NCBI RefSeq assembly: GCF_037975245.1 | Contig: NC_092579.1 | Coordinates: forward strand, 10,747,678-10,811,677 | Origin: Apostichopus japonicus | Taxonomy: Eukaryota > Echinodermata > Holothuroidea > Aspidochirotida > Stichopodidae | Reading direction: 5' to 3' | DNA length: 64,000 nt | Shown: positions 1 to 12,000 of the stretch, piece by piece | Layout of the letters: each line of letters starts with the position of its first letter | How positions within the stretch are numbered: position 1 is the first letter of the stretch | Made by a program: the position numbers and the translations under genes | The notes under the pieces: generated by a model | The model's input: only the letters and a program-made list of their open reading frames with translations | What the model was told of the DNA's origin: nothing | Databases searched by the model: none

Positions 1-216
1 AGCAGCACTAAGATGACTTCACTGGCCGGGGTTGTCTAACGATCTGAGAATGTCATTACATACTCACAACAATGCTGTTACTGTTGATCGTAGGCAGATT
101 TTGATATTGCAAAGAGGTTGTTAACAGCAGCTTGCTCAGTCAATTTGCCCAAGTAAGCCACATTGAAGATTGGATGAAAGTAATAGTATCTCAGGGTCAA
201 GGCTAGAAAGAATTAA
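1..216. other. no feature recognised
   Basis: No convincing exon, RNA gene or repeat boundary is visible. The similarity to the inverted partner near 14.8 kb begins at about 217. Confidence 0.4.
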
Positions 217-332
217 CTTGTTCAGGTTGAATATCAAGGCAGGCTCCAAAAATACATGCGAGAGCAGAGAATAGATAAATTTTTCTCATGCAGTCAAGAT
301 TAATGTTTGAAGTGAATAAACTTCCAGCCTCC
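217..332 (+). repeat. left arm of a long-range inverted repeat
   Basis: This segment reads as the reverse complement of 14590-14812. Shared blocks include TTCAGGTTGAATATCAAGGC, GCATGTATTT read in reverse, and AATAAACTTCCAGCCTCCA at the inner edge. Both arms are bordered by AT dinucleotide tracts. The likely explanation is two copies of one dispersed element in opposite orientation. Confidence 0.7.
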
Positions 333-397
<65 letters not shown>

Positions 398-478
398 TAT
401 ATAAAGAATAAACTTCCAGCCTCCATTCTATATATATACATATATATATATATGTATATACTGTATATATATATATAA
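333..478. repeat. AT dinucleotide microsatellite
   Basis: Long TA runs are interrupted at about 406-425 by a second copy of the GAATAAACTTCCAGCCTCCA block that also sits at 313-332. The tract was therefore built by duplication of the unit, not only by slippage. Confidence 0.9.
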
Positions 479-1847
479 CCCTAAAGTGTACAGTACCAGG
501 ACACCGTCAAAAAAACCACCTTGGATGGACTTTCCATATAAAGCCACATATAAGTCTTAATGCAAATGCGTCGTTAAGGATAAATTCACCGCAGACTGGA
601 GGGATTGATAGCAGTACATGGAACTTGGATCGCATCTTTTATGCAATTCATTGACAGATATATCAGAAAAGCGATAGTAACTGTGTCTTCTTTACGTACT
701 TCAAACAATTTTTAGTACGATAGAGAGACACTTGCATATGTCCCTCTATTAACAGTTAAGAGTACAGTACATATGTTCACATAATGTATGCATTTATACA
801 ACTCTCCGATCGGTATACGGTTTAAGTGTGTGTGCCATTCATTCATTGCATGTTATAGGAAAGAATCTTATATAAAAAAGTTGACTGCATTATCGGCAAT
901 TTTAAGCAATAAATTTGCTCAAAATATAACCAGCTAATGTAGAACTTTCAATTCAGTATACACATTTCATTAGTTTATAACAACACTATTTTCCAATGTT
1001 ACGGTGTGACAAAAACCCAAGTTATGGTAAAGATTTCTTGATTAGAGTACAACTGACATGATAATCAGCTTAACCGAGTACCGATTAGTTTCTGTGACAA
1101 TTGGGCCGATGCCTATAACCTTTAGTGGATAGGCAGTTTTATTTTAATATTTTATTGAAAAAGATAACACGATCCCGAACGTTTGCTTCAAGTTTTGCCA
1201 TATGCGAGGGAAACCTTCCGATGGAACGTTGTTTAAACGATCATACACAGTAAGTCAATGGCGCTTCTCCATTGACATAACTACACGTGGGAAAACCACA
1301 CACTAAAGTCCCTGGAAATCAGACATGCTTTAGTCGGTGAGTTTAATTACTGCAAAGGTGATATTTTAGCACGTATAGTACATTAGGTCAGGGAAAAAAA
1401 GTTGCTTCGGATTTTTCGCAAAAATATGCGTAAGAATATTTGCCTAATCAGTGATTGGTAATCACAAAGGGTAATGCAGTAGAACTACCGAGGACTGTCG
1501 CCAAACCTTTCTAGGGAATTGTAGGAGTATTTGGGCCCTTGATTGCATAATTTTATGGCATTTGTAGAAAATTGGGCGTATTTTCAAACTAAACAGTTAG
1601 CTCAACAGTTCTCTAGCCAGACTAGCCTAATGTACGTAGAACTCACAATGAACAAAGCGTAATGCCACTCTCACTTTCCAGTTTTCACCTACGGTGAAAT
1701 GGCCAAAGTGGTTTAAAAGTATATTGATTTGGTTTTACATTTACTCGAAACAAATAATCTTTCATATCAATCGTTGAACCTGATAACAGGAGGTTTCGTT
1801 AGATGCAAGAAGCGAAGTGAAAAAATAATAATAACGTCGTCCCTCTA

Positions 1848-1871
1848 AGCAGGGAGCTGCAGCTCCCTGCT
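1848..1871. repeat. perfect 24-bp palindrome
   Basis: The half-site AGCAGGGAGCTG is followed without a spacer by its exact reverse complement, and flanking bases CTCTA/CTCTAAG give partial further symmetry. It could extrude as a hairpin or mark a fold-back element. No function is assigned. Confidence 0.85.
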
Positions 1872-2084
1872 CTAAGCTTATTGCGAGTATACTGTATGAT
1901 GTTAACTGCTAAAACTGGATAGTATATTGAACAGCATTAGTACAAACTCGCGTGAGGGACTTGCGATACCGCTTCACGGTAGATTAGCAGCGCACCTTCG
2001 CCGGCTATGAATAGCGCTGAATGGAACTTCTCCCGTTGTAGTTGTGGTGAATCAAAAGCGCGTAAAAATACAATCCTTGATGTG

Positions 2085-2205
2085 GAACCTAATAATCGGT
2101 TCCAAATAATCGGTAGCGCAATGGATTTTGCCGATGCCGGTTACCGATTGTCTGATAATCGGCCCGATGCCGATTATCTAACCTATTATCGGTCGAACAC
2201 TATTC
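2085..2205. repeat. degenerate ATAATCGG / GCCGAT repeats
   Basis: ATAATCGG recurs at least three times and GCCGAT in both orientations, producing a short inverted-repeat cluster. The small open frame across this block follows from the repeat and is not called a gene. A weaker related patch lies near 1078-1112. Confidence 0.5.
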
Positions 2206-5133
2206 TTGATCAGAAAATGCTGTCAATGTATAATTAGCAAAAGTCGGTCAGATTCCCTCGGAGTAGCTATTTTGATAAGTACGGTGCTTTCCTTCTCGTC
2301 TTTTACGAAGTTCTAGTCTTAGCAGTCTGTTTGTAGTGTTCATGGCACACTTCTACCTCTCTTATCTGTGTAGCTTTAACCTCAGACATAGCTTGCTCAA
2401 ATTTTTCCACCGAGGAAAACCTAATTAGCTTGGTCTTTTACAAAGCCAGTATACTTCAGGCATACTGTGGTCACCACATGACATTAAATGAGGGTACGAG
2501 TTGCATTATAAGAGGCATTCTTGTGTTGGTGGGGGGGGGTGGGGGTGTGGGCGGCTGTATTTATGGGTGTGAAGGTTTTTTGCCACTGATTTTATTCAGT
2601 TAACTCTTGGCTCTATTGTTGAACCACTAGCGTGCATAGGGAGTAAAATGTTGGGGTTGTGTGAGTGGGGGGCAGACTTGTGACTAGCTTGACGGATATG
2701 GCTTTAATCCATTTGGCTAGATGGAAGATCCATGTCTAGCATATTCAATGACATTGGTCAGCAATTCATCAATCATACATCCTTTCCCTCCCCCATCACA
2801 GCCTATGTTCCCTAAGCCTTTTTCAATGTTACCAGAAACACAATACATATGATCACATTACTTCACAAACCAAGCCAGAAAGCATAAATACTAAGAAAGG
2901 AAACATTCAAGCACAAAGATATTTTTCATTTAATTTTAATAAAATCCTTATGGCAAGTGAACAACAAAAATAAATGAAAATCAGCAGCTTTGAAATTAAT
3001 GTAGATTAAAACTGATCATTGGGTGCAGAGTATACTATATGCAATTGACACTATCTCCATAGTATGAACCATTCCAAAGGTCATCAATTACTCATACACA
3101 CTCTTGAAAATACAAGTTAAATGCATATTTTGTGTTGTTTACAGGAGTACACTATACTAGTCAACTTGTGAACATTTGGAATGAGAACATAATACAAAAG
3201 TACACCACAAGAGAAGTGTGGATCCCTTTCTGTTAACATTGCTGGTTATTAAATGAAGGAAACATAAGGCCTTGAAATCTTGAATAAAACATACATAGTA
3301 AACTAGATTTTAGCAGTAGTGTTGACAAGAGTCATAGTATAGCAAAGTATTCATATCTTATGTGAATTCTTTGTGAGTGCTCCGTGAGAAGTTTCAATGA
3401 CCAATAAAATTACATAGTATTTTTGAAAAACAATACACAATACAATAAGCTTGAAAATCTGCTGAATTGAAAAAAAAAAGTTTCTGTGATTACGTAATCG
3501 ATTGTCAATTGTGGTATAATTCTTGAGTTACTTGCTGGAACTACACCTGCTTGCTTGCATCTTGTTGAGAGCTTTGTGTACAGGTTCTCACAAGCAATGT
3601 ATCCTTGTCTGCATGTGTGTTGGTTTATACCAATGATTGACTTTAAGCAGATCAGTGAGTGATCTTTAGTAAGTATTAGCATGTTTTATCAGGATGAGAT
3701 AAAAAAGAATAGAATAGACAGGTGACCAGAAATGCTTTTAATATGCAGCAAAAGAAAGGTACAACTAACTCAACATCTCTCAAATATTTTAAACAGTGAA
3801 CTAACATTTAATAATCACATGAACAGATCTATAGTAGGAAAACTTGACCTATCTTGATGAAAAAAAGGAAAATTAGCCATGTCATAAACATGAGGCAACA
3901 GATACTGGGCTGTCAATACTGATTGAGCAGCAGTGAAAATGCACCATTACATACAGCTTTTAAACATGTTGACCTCTGCATTCACTTCTAAGAGGTTCCC
4001 TTTGCGAAACAAGGTACTGTTTATTTACATTTTCCCTGTATGCAAACTAGCAATTTATGCATCAAACTATTTGAGCAAAGAAGTACATTCCCATAAGAAA
4101 ATAGTAATGAAAATGTAATTGGTGTTCAACCTAGTATTTTAAGTTTGTCTATGTTATCAAACATACAGCCAACCATAACCTCCTTCTCATAACTTGGCTG
4201 TCAACTGAGAACCCTTTTTAAACAGGCAAATTTTGCTTTTAGTATTAACTTCTATCATTGCGCATTCAAAGTGCTCATTTAGGCAGAAAACACCAAACAA
4301 TGCTAATTTGGCAAATCACTGTCACATATGTTGCTATAACTTGTTCTCTTCCCGCTAATGCAGGTAAAGATTGTTGCAGATTGAAACATATGAGTTCATG
4401 ATATTAAGTATCAGCAACACATTGGTAATGCTCACTGTACATAACTCTGAGAGTTTATCAAGTGATGTTACCTCTTGTGCATTACTTTAATTTAAAATGG
4501 CACATATAAGATGTTTAACCACTCATTTAAAAAATGTATTCAGTTAAAACTGGAACAAACTCTTAATTTGCAGCCGCTTCTCACTTCTGTCTTTGTTTTA
4601 ACACACTTGAACAGCTGAACATTGATACCACTCAATATAAACTTGAACAGGTTAATATTCATATCACTCATAAAAAGTTAAAAACACACATACAGGTATG
4701 CTTGATCTCTATGGATAGTGTCTTACCATCAAAGAATATTCCTTCAATGGATCAGATTACCTTTATTATGCTATATAACAATCAATAATCTTATAAAGTA
4801 CATGATTAGACTTAAAAAAAACCCAAAAAAATCAAGGGCTTTATCCCTTTAATCTTTGAAGCTCCTTTTGTTATTCTTGTTTACAACTTTCTAAGTATCT
4901 TTTCTTTTACCATTACGTTGTGTTTCAATAATGCAAATAACATACCCATCAATTGTAAACACTTAAAGTTTAAATTAGAATACTTTCAGTAGCCTAGCTA
5001 CCCAAGTTATGAGAAAATAGATAAATGAGATCAAGTTGGAACACAGAAGCTCTTCATTAGCAGGTTTCTCTTCCTTCTCTCTACTTTTTTATAACACTAG
5101 AACAGCTAAACATATGTGCCCACACTGCAGTGG

Positions 5134-5956
5134 CAGGGACCTTGCTCGAGAGGGGTTCTGGGAGTGTCTCAACCCCCCCCCCAAATCTTGGTAAAACAGA
5201 CATTGGAAAATTTGAGTGCGACAATCAGAATTTCTGACTGTCGCACTCAAATTTACCTAGGCCTATTCATATATTCTTGTGATTGTGAATGACCTAAATA
5301 TTTCGGTTAAAATTGACCTTTAATCAGTCATATTTACCACATTTTCCTTGCCACTTTGAGAAATTGTATCTCGCGATCCTTATACTCCACCATACAAAAC
5401 TGTGTATGTTTCTGAATGCTCTAAAAACAAATGCCTAATAGAACAAATGTACAAGGTTCGCCAGCTTCAATTCGGTTTATATAAGTACTAATTTTGCTAT
5501 TGGTTGGGTTGACCCTTCAAGTAAGTTCAGGATATATAGTCTCTATGGAATACAATAAAACACTCAAATGATAATCTACAGAAGCTTAAAAGTGCCATCA
5601 ACATAAGAAAACTCTTGCCCCATAAGTTGGCATTTTTAGTAAACTGTTTAGATAACAAGATAAAACCTTATCAAAAATCAGGAAAATGTTGGATTGCTCA
5701 GTTGCTTTAACTGAGCAATTGAACAATTTTCTGCAAATTGTTTCATTGAACAACTTATCATATCTTGTCAATTGGACATTTGCTGCAAAATGTTCAATTG
5801 CTCACTTCATTCCATCAGAGCAATTGAAAAATGTTCTGCAAAATGTTTAATTGTTCACTTCATTCCAAATACTCAGTTGGAATAAAGTGAACAATTGAAA
5901 AATTGTTCATGTGAGTAGCCCCCCCCCCCAATCATCAGGCCTTAGCTACGTCCCTT
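5134..5956 (-). mobile_element. non-autonomous hAT-like TIR element, copy 1
   Basis: The ends are CAGGGACC at the left and, read on the other strand, AAGGGACGTAGCTAAGG at the right. The right end and its C-run match the element at 25186-25992 in inverted orientation, including the internal block around TATCTCGCGATCC and the palindromic GTGCGACA...TGTCGCAC arms near 5215-5255. No transposase ORF is present. Flanking octamers share only CAGTG, so the target duplication is decayed. CAATTG-centred fold-back repeats at 5685-5905 are specific to this copy. Confidence 0.75.
5685..5905. repeat. fold-back CAATTG / ATTGCTCA repeats
   Basis: Several blocks such as TTGCTCAGTTG, TGAGCAATTGAACAATT and AATTGAAAAATTGTTC occur in alternating orientation and can fold into multiple hairpins. 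The block interrupts copy 1 and is absent from the sister element at 25186-25992. Confidence 0.55.
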
Positions 5957-5963
5957 GTCAGTG

Positions 5964-5969
5964 TTTATT
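5964..5969 (-). terminator. polyadenylation signal AATAAA of the minus-strand gene
   Basis: AATAAA on the minus strand lies about 44 nt past the TAG stop at 6013-6015. It is the only canonical signal close to that stop and directly abuts the end of the hAT-like element, so cleavage is expected within or at the edge of that element. Confidence 0.55.
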
Positions 5970-6012
5970 ATATCCATTACAGTCAACACAGTAAACGTAG
6001 AACACACTTAAT

Positions 6013-9000
6013 CTATAACATCTTCATCTCTACTGATCTAGCCCTTTCCCTAAATCTATGTTTATTAGTCTCGTTGAATATTTTTGTTCTGACGGTCCAC
6101 CAATCAAACATATGGTCTATTGCTCCTTCCTCCAGAAAATCTTCAATCTCATTGCGACCTAGTTGGGAAAAAAAATAACTCTACAAATTAGAAATGATTT
6201 TGTTTTGCTTATAAAATTTTATGAGGGTTAGGATCATGAAAGGTAACTCCAGTGGTACTTTTTGACAGGAACACAACCAGAATGAAAACACAGTTCCTTG
6301 CTGATGTTCACTGATTAGTTTCATAAGGATTTTTTCAAAAAGCTCTATAGAAACAAGAGCAAAATTTGTGTTTGCAAATAATGCTAAGACTTGTCCCTCA
6401 TGCTTGATATCAGTTGTGCAGCACATATCAGCAGGTTTCCAAATATCTGCCAATGTCAACATAACAAAGTTTGAAGAACCTCCAACATTTGGTAGCTGTA
6501 CTTTTGCAATTGGAATATGTTTGAAGAAATTACACCTTACGGTTGCCTGATTTCCCAATTTAAAGATATTAACATTAAGTGTTTTGATCTCATTAATATT
6601 CAAGAGATAAAGCAAACATGTATTATATAATTTAATCAGGCCTTAACTTAGGCATGCATACTTACTTTGGAGCTTCTTTTCTGCAAGTCCTTTGGTGTAA
6701 CATTCAAAATTTTCCACCACACACTTTGAAGCCTTTTCACTCCATTTAATGTATTTCCTACCTGAAACAAATGAGGAAAATAAAAAGTGAAATCCATGTT
6801 AATTGATCTTGAACATGACTTCAAAAATTAGAAAGAACTATATATGAAATCATGTTTGATGATACAGTTATACACCATGGAAGGTACCTGACGCCTGACA
6901 TACAACACTAGGTAAAGCAACCAGAGGAAGTGTTGTCTTGCGAATGCTCATTAATATTCAGCAGATTTGAAACTATTGCAGTCATAATGTCTGAATATAT
7001 GTGTACAATAAACATCTAATACCCAATTTGTCTGGTGTTGGAAATGATTGCTGCAGAAGCTAGCTGTAGAGGCAATTGGGAAACTTGGGAATCCTCCACA
7101 TGTACCTTATTCTGGTCAGGGTATGTGAAGTTGTATAACTTGTTAATAGGAATAAACCTTTTCTTCATTATATAAAGGTGCACCAGTAATAACAACCTTC
7201 CTTTCATCACATACGAATTGATAAAAACAAGGTACTGGAAGAGTGTCTCCAGTCCTTAAATAAAACTTTACTCTGTCATTTCAAATCCAGAAAAAGTGCC
7301 AACTAAATTTAGCCTGCTTTCTTACTAAGGTGCATCATGATGCTCAAGTAATATTTATACAAGCAAAGCCTAAAGTCATCTGTGTAGACAAAGCATAAAA
7401 ACATCTTCTTTATTATGGGAGCACTTCTGCAAACATTTCCTTGGTTGAGTTGATTCCCACAAAGAATTGTACGCATTTCTTGTTTTTACTTTTTTCAAAT
7501 AAACTCCAGCTGTTTGCATGCCAAAGGAGCTCATCTAATGGTGTTTCTTTCAAAATAGCTGTCCGTCCTTGCTTTGACTCATTTGCCAGATTTCCACATG
7601 ATTTGATTATTGCATTTACCCAAAATAAAAACTAAAAAAACTAAAGCATAAACAATATTATTGTTTTAAACAGATTTCCATAGCACAATAAGAGCAATTG
7701 CCACCTTTAACTGCAACTGATTAATTTTTGCCCAAAAGTAAACTAATGGAGCAATAACCAAGTGTGTCCTGTCTACTGAAATCAGTTTACCCTAGCTGCT
7801 TCCTGCCGATCCTTGTGAGTATGCAAGGAGGATCTGATCCCACGCACAAGGGCGATTAAGTTGTATTGTGAAGAAAAGTAAATATTAATTCTTATTTGAT
7901 CAGCATTTTGTCACCATTCCAATACTGCAGTGATTGGTATATTCCTTTTGCCTGAATGCAGGCCAAATTGACATGCTCAGTGAAGAATACGACATAACAG
8001 CCGATGAAGAAACTTGAATCAAATTTGAGAGTTACAAGGCAATCATGTTAACATGATGCAAACAAAAACCTCTCCCTAGTGAAAGTGTGAAAAATTGAGC
8101 CTTCCATTATCCTAGTCCCTTTATTTTCATAAACTTGTTACTCTTAAAGATTTTGTAACATTTTGTAAACACACTTTTGGACATTCCGTCATAAAGATCT
8201 TCGCACACTGTCATACTTACATACAGGTGACTTGTTGGTCATGGATTGGGATTCTCCTCTTGCTCTTCTTCTTCTCTGCTGTACATCAGCCCTCCGCACT
8301 GCTGGACACAGCAAGAAATTAAATGAAGACCGTTAAAACAATTGAGTTTGATGAGGATACACAAATCAATACAAATAAGATAATGACAGCATGTTGTTAG
8401 TTTAAGGGTGTCAAGACTCGCTCAAAAAGAAAGTCTAATGCCGGTAATCTGACCTAGTTTCGAATGAGGTGTAACAGGAGTGTTAGACATCACCATCGAT
8501 CCCAGAAAATACACACACACAGCTTGCTACCATCGATATTTAGACACTAGTGTACAGTCAGTTCATGCTGTGATCAATACCCACAGCATAGTGTAAAAAC
8601 CAATACAGCGATGGACATCTCAGGTCCAGCTAAAGATAACAAGGTATCGCATTTCATTACTGAACTGTCTGCATTTTGTAGTCACACGAACAAAAGGTCA
8701 CTTACAAGCAACAGAAAGTTAACTTTTTTTCAGATGGCCTCATGCGGTTTGGGGCGAGTGTTCAATGCCTTTTAAAATTTCTATGCTTCAAGACTAATTG
8801 ATAATTCCAATAGCTGCATAGTCATCTTGAAGCAAACGTCACAGATTTTTCATCTCTCCTAAAACATGCAACTACTTTATCTTATTCAACCAAATGATAA
8901 CAGACACCAGGAAATAACTAGAACTGATGGCACCAAATTATATCCATCCCTTGACTCAACTAGCAATTACATGTAAAATTACAGTATATTACTGTAGCTT

Positions 9001-12000
9001 ATTAAATTTAGTTGCCCAATTGCTCTCATAATGATAATTTATATCAATTGAATGATCCATCCAACCAAATTTACAAAACACAAGCATTATGAGGTCACAA
9101 AGTCTGCAGGGTTATCTTCCTTCTGTTACTGTGTAAAGTAACCACTTGTTAACCATTGCATGTGTCAGGGAGATTAAGACTGTCAGTATAATTCATTTGG
9201 AATGCAATTACATTTGCCTGAGAAAGAAAAGGAACTGGAATTAGGGAAAACATAGTTCTGACTTGTATGCCACATGCATATGAGAGTCCTTCTGTACAAG
9301 AAATAAATATTTGGGGTATATTTATTAGTTATTAAGTTACACTCTATATTCTTCAATTTGATTGCTGATTTATAGTTTTGGTAAGACTGCATGACAAAAG
9401 TCAAACAGCCAGTTGCTACTGTTAACTAATACCTCTTTTGATATCGAGTAGGTCAATGATGTAGCATAGGTATTTTATTATAGGGTCTGGTAAGTTTACT
9501 ACAGTTCTGTAGTTCTTTGTTTCGAGGTAGGAAATGTATTTCATAAAGGATATAATGCAGATGTTTGAGTCTTGAGAGTAATGAACAGCTAAAGCAGATA
9601 CAAAATACAAAAGTTTTAATACAATGTCAAGCTGATAACTGTTTGTCACATGGAACATCACTTATGTAGCTTTCAAAATTTACAGCATAGCTAGAGGAAT
9701 ATAAGCCTCACCAGTTATTACATTAATACATCTAGTTCTACCATGTTCTACTTCAGTATATTATAGGTCAGTGCAGGTAATTGTCTCAGTTAAGATTAAT
9801 AACTTTTTCTGTGTCCCTCTAATATCTTTTTTTTTTCTCGACAAAATCAGTTATGTTATGTTTGAACTGACTTGATAACAAACTGCAATAACATCACTTT
9901 ATTTATTAGGCAATGATCTAGTCTGCAAAATGTAAAGGAGCTGATTGACTTCCCTCATTTAAGTCTCACTTTATTCTCAATTTGCTGAAGATTAATCTAA
10001 TAACATTTCATATTTTTCGACATCATTCTTGCCATTTATCCCTCTTCCCATAATTCTTGGTGCCCCTACATATCCAGTATAATAAACTGTCATACTTACA
10101 TACAGGTGACTTGTTGGTCATGGATGGGGATTCTCTTCTTGCTCTCTTTTTTCTCTGTTGAACATCAGCCACCTGTTCTGCTGGACACAGCAAGAAATGA
10201 ACTAACAACATTAATACATGAGTCACCATATTAGAACTACTGACTGGCTGGGAGAAACTTCTATGAAATTTGAAATATACAAAGAAACTGAGGCTTAGAT
10301 AGGATATTCGAACCAACACCCCTCCCCCAGGACTACGAGTCCTACACTCTATGGTGGTCAATGGTGCATCCAAACACTAATATTATTTTAGGTGGTTACA
10401 ACTTCGCTGGGGTTGTTTTCCATGAGGAATACGTTTCAAGGTTGTCTACCATTGCATGCATGTGCCCAGAGAAAAACATGGAGGAATAATCGCAAAATCC
10501 ACATGAAAAGTTGTGTGATTGCACATTCCTTACATACCTAGCTATTAAGGACACCAAATAGTATATCCACAAAACAAACACTTACGGCTGAGCCTCTAAA
10601 ATTTCTTACATGAAGCTTTTCAATTGCGCTATTACTGGGTCCTTTTGTTTCCATCATTCAATTGACAAAGCTTTTATCCAAAACACAATGAAATGGTTTC
10701 CTTTCTCTTACAAGTATAATTTTTGATCTTACCCATTGCCTCTTCTCGGTCTTCATTCGCAACCTGCCCTGTAAAATTTTAGAAAGAAGTATGTTCCATG
10801 ATCTGTTTAATAAAGTTATCACCACCTTAATACCAAACTCTCACAAGGAGCTAAAATATTTGTCACTTTTTGTGTTGTAACTTTATTATCTCATCCTTGT
10901 ATACATTTAGAGACAGGGAGATGTTTTATTCCATTGGGTCACCTGTTTTTGAACAAACCAATGGTCTGTAAACAGACAAGTAGCCTAATTTCCATCCCTT
11001 GTGGTATAGAAGCTGGTGGGCTAGTGGGCACTTAATGGGGTACCTTATGATAACCTTATGCCATTGGCTGGCAAGTACCAACTGGGGTGGGGGAATAAAA
11101 AAATGTTTGATGTCTGTGTATGAGTGGGGGTCAATTTTGACTTCACCATATAGCATATATGTGAAGTAGCCTATATAAGACAGAAAACTTTTATGTTGTC
11201 ATAAGTTAGCTAAAGGGTCAAAGGTCAGGAGGCCACAGGTAAAATAAGCAAAATGTTGCTGAAAGTTGCACAACAAACACCTCATCAGTGAAACAGCTCT
11301 GACTCCTAATTTTTGGTCAACCTTCCCCCTCCCGCATGTTAATAAGCACTTGTGTCCTAACTATCCTTGGTTTATAGTAACAGGCTTAGGCCCATCATTG
11401 ACTTGGAACCTTGATTGAGGTGCCTCCATATTTATCAGAGTACCACCCCAGGAACAGTAGGCCAGCATATCTAACCCTATTAAAGAAAGCAGAAATATGT
11501 ACTCCTTAAACTTGAACCTTTATAGGTACATACCATTAAAAAGAATTTGTTTGATTTACAATGAAAATGAATAAGCCTTGACTGTTTGTATAATCTATTA
11601 AAAGAAAAAAATGCAATTTAAAACTGGACAAACTGATGCTAAGTTTGTCAATCATGAATATCTGTATAGGCCTAGCATATGGGCAATTTTGTGATGGAAA
11701 AGCGACATCTTGAGGTCAAAGTTCGCCCAATTCTACACATTATGTATGCAGTGAACAATATATTTGGAGGAAATACTATTTGGTCTAACATGAAAAATGC
11801 TTGCAGATGATTGTTGTGGATTATCTTTCATTAGGATCATTGATCTAATCCTACAAGCCCACTATGCTACTGGATTATTCTAATAATGTGCCCCTCCTAA
11901 CTTTGTGCGTACATTTGCCCACCTCTACGGGCACAGCATGGAAGTGAAATGTCAAGGCCAGGGTCGGAAATAAGCAGGGCGAAGGGCGATTCGCCCTTAT

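Larger units (their letters stand above)
479..5133. other. non-coding stretch without a recognised gene
   Basis: The short ORFs here are isolated, lack partner exons and resemble no family I know. Items seen: a perfect 24-bp palindrome at 1848-1871, degenerate ATAATCGG/GCCGAT repeats at about 2085-2205, and a G-rich run at 2530-2546. The rest looks like unique AT-rich intergenic DNA. Confidence 0.5.

Noticed and set aside
10561-10605. 10-nt micro-exon AGGCTCAGCC between good splice signals on the minus strand
   Set aside because: Its length is not compatible with the phase of the neighbouring exons and the signal could arise by chance.
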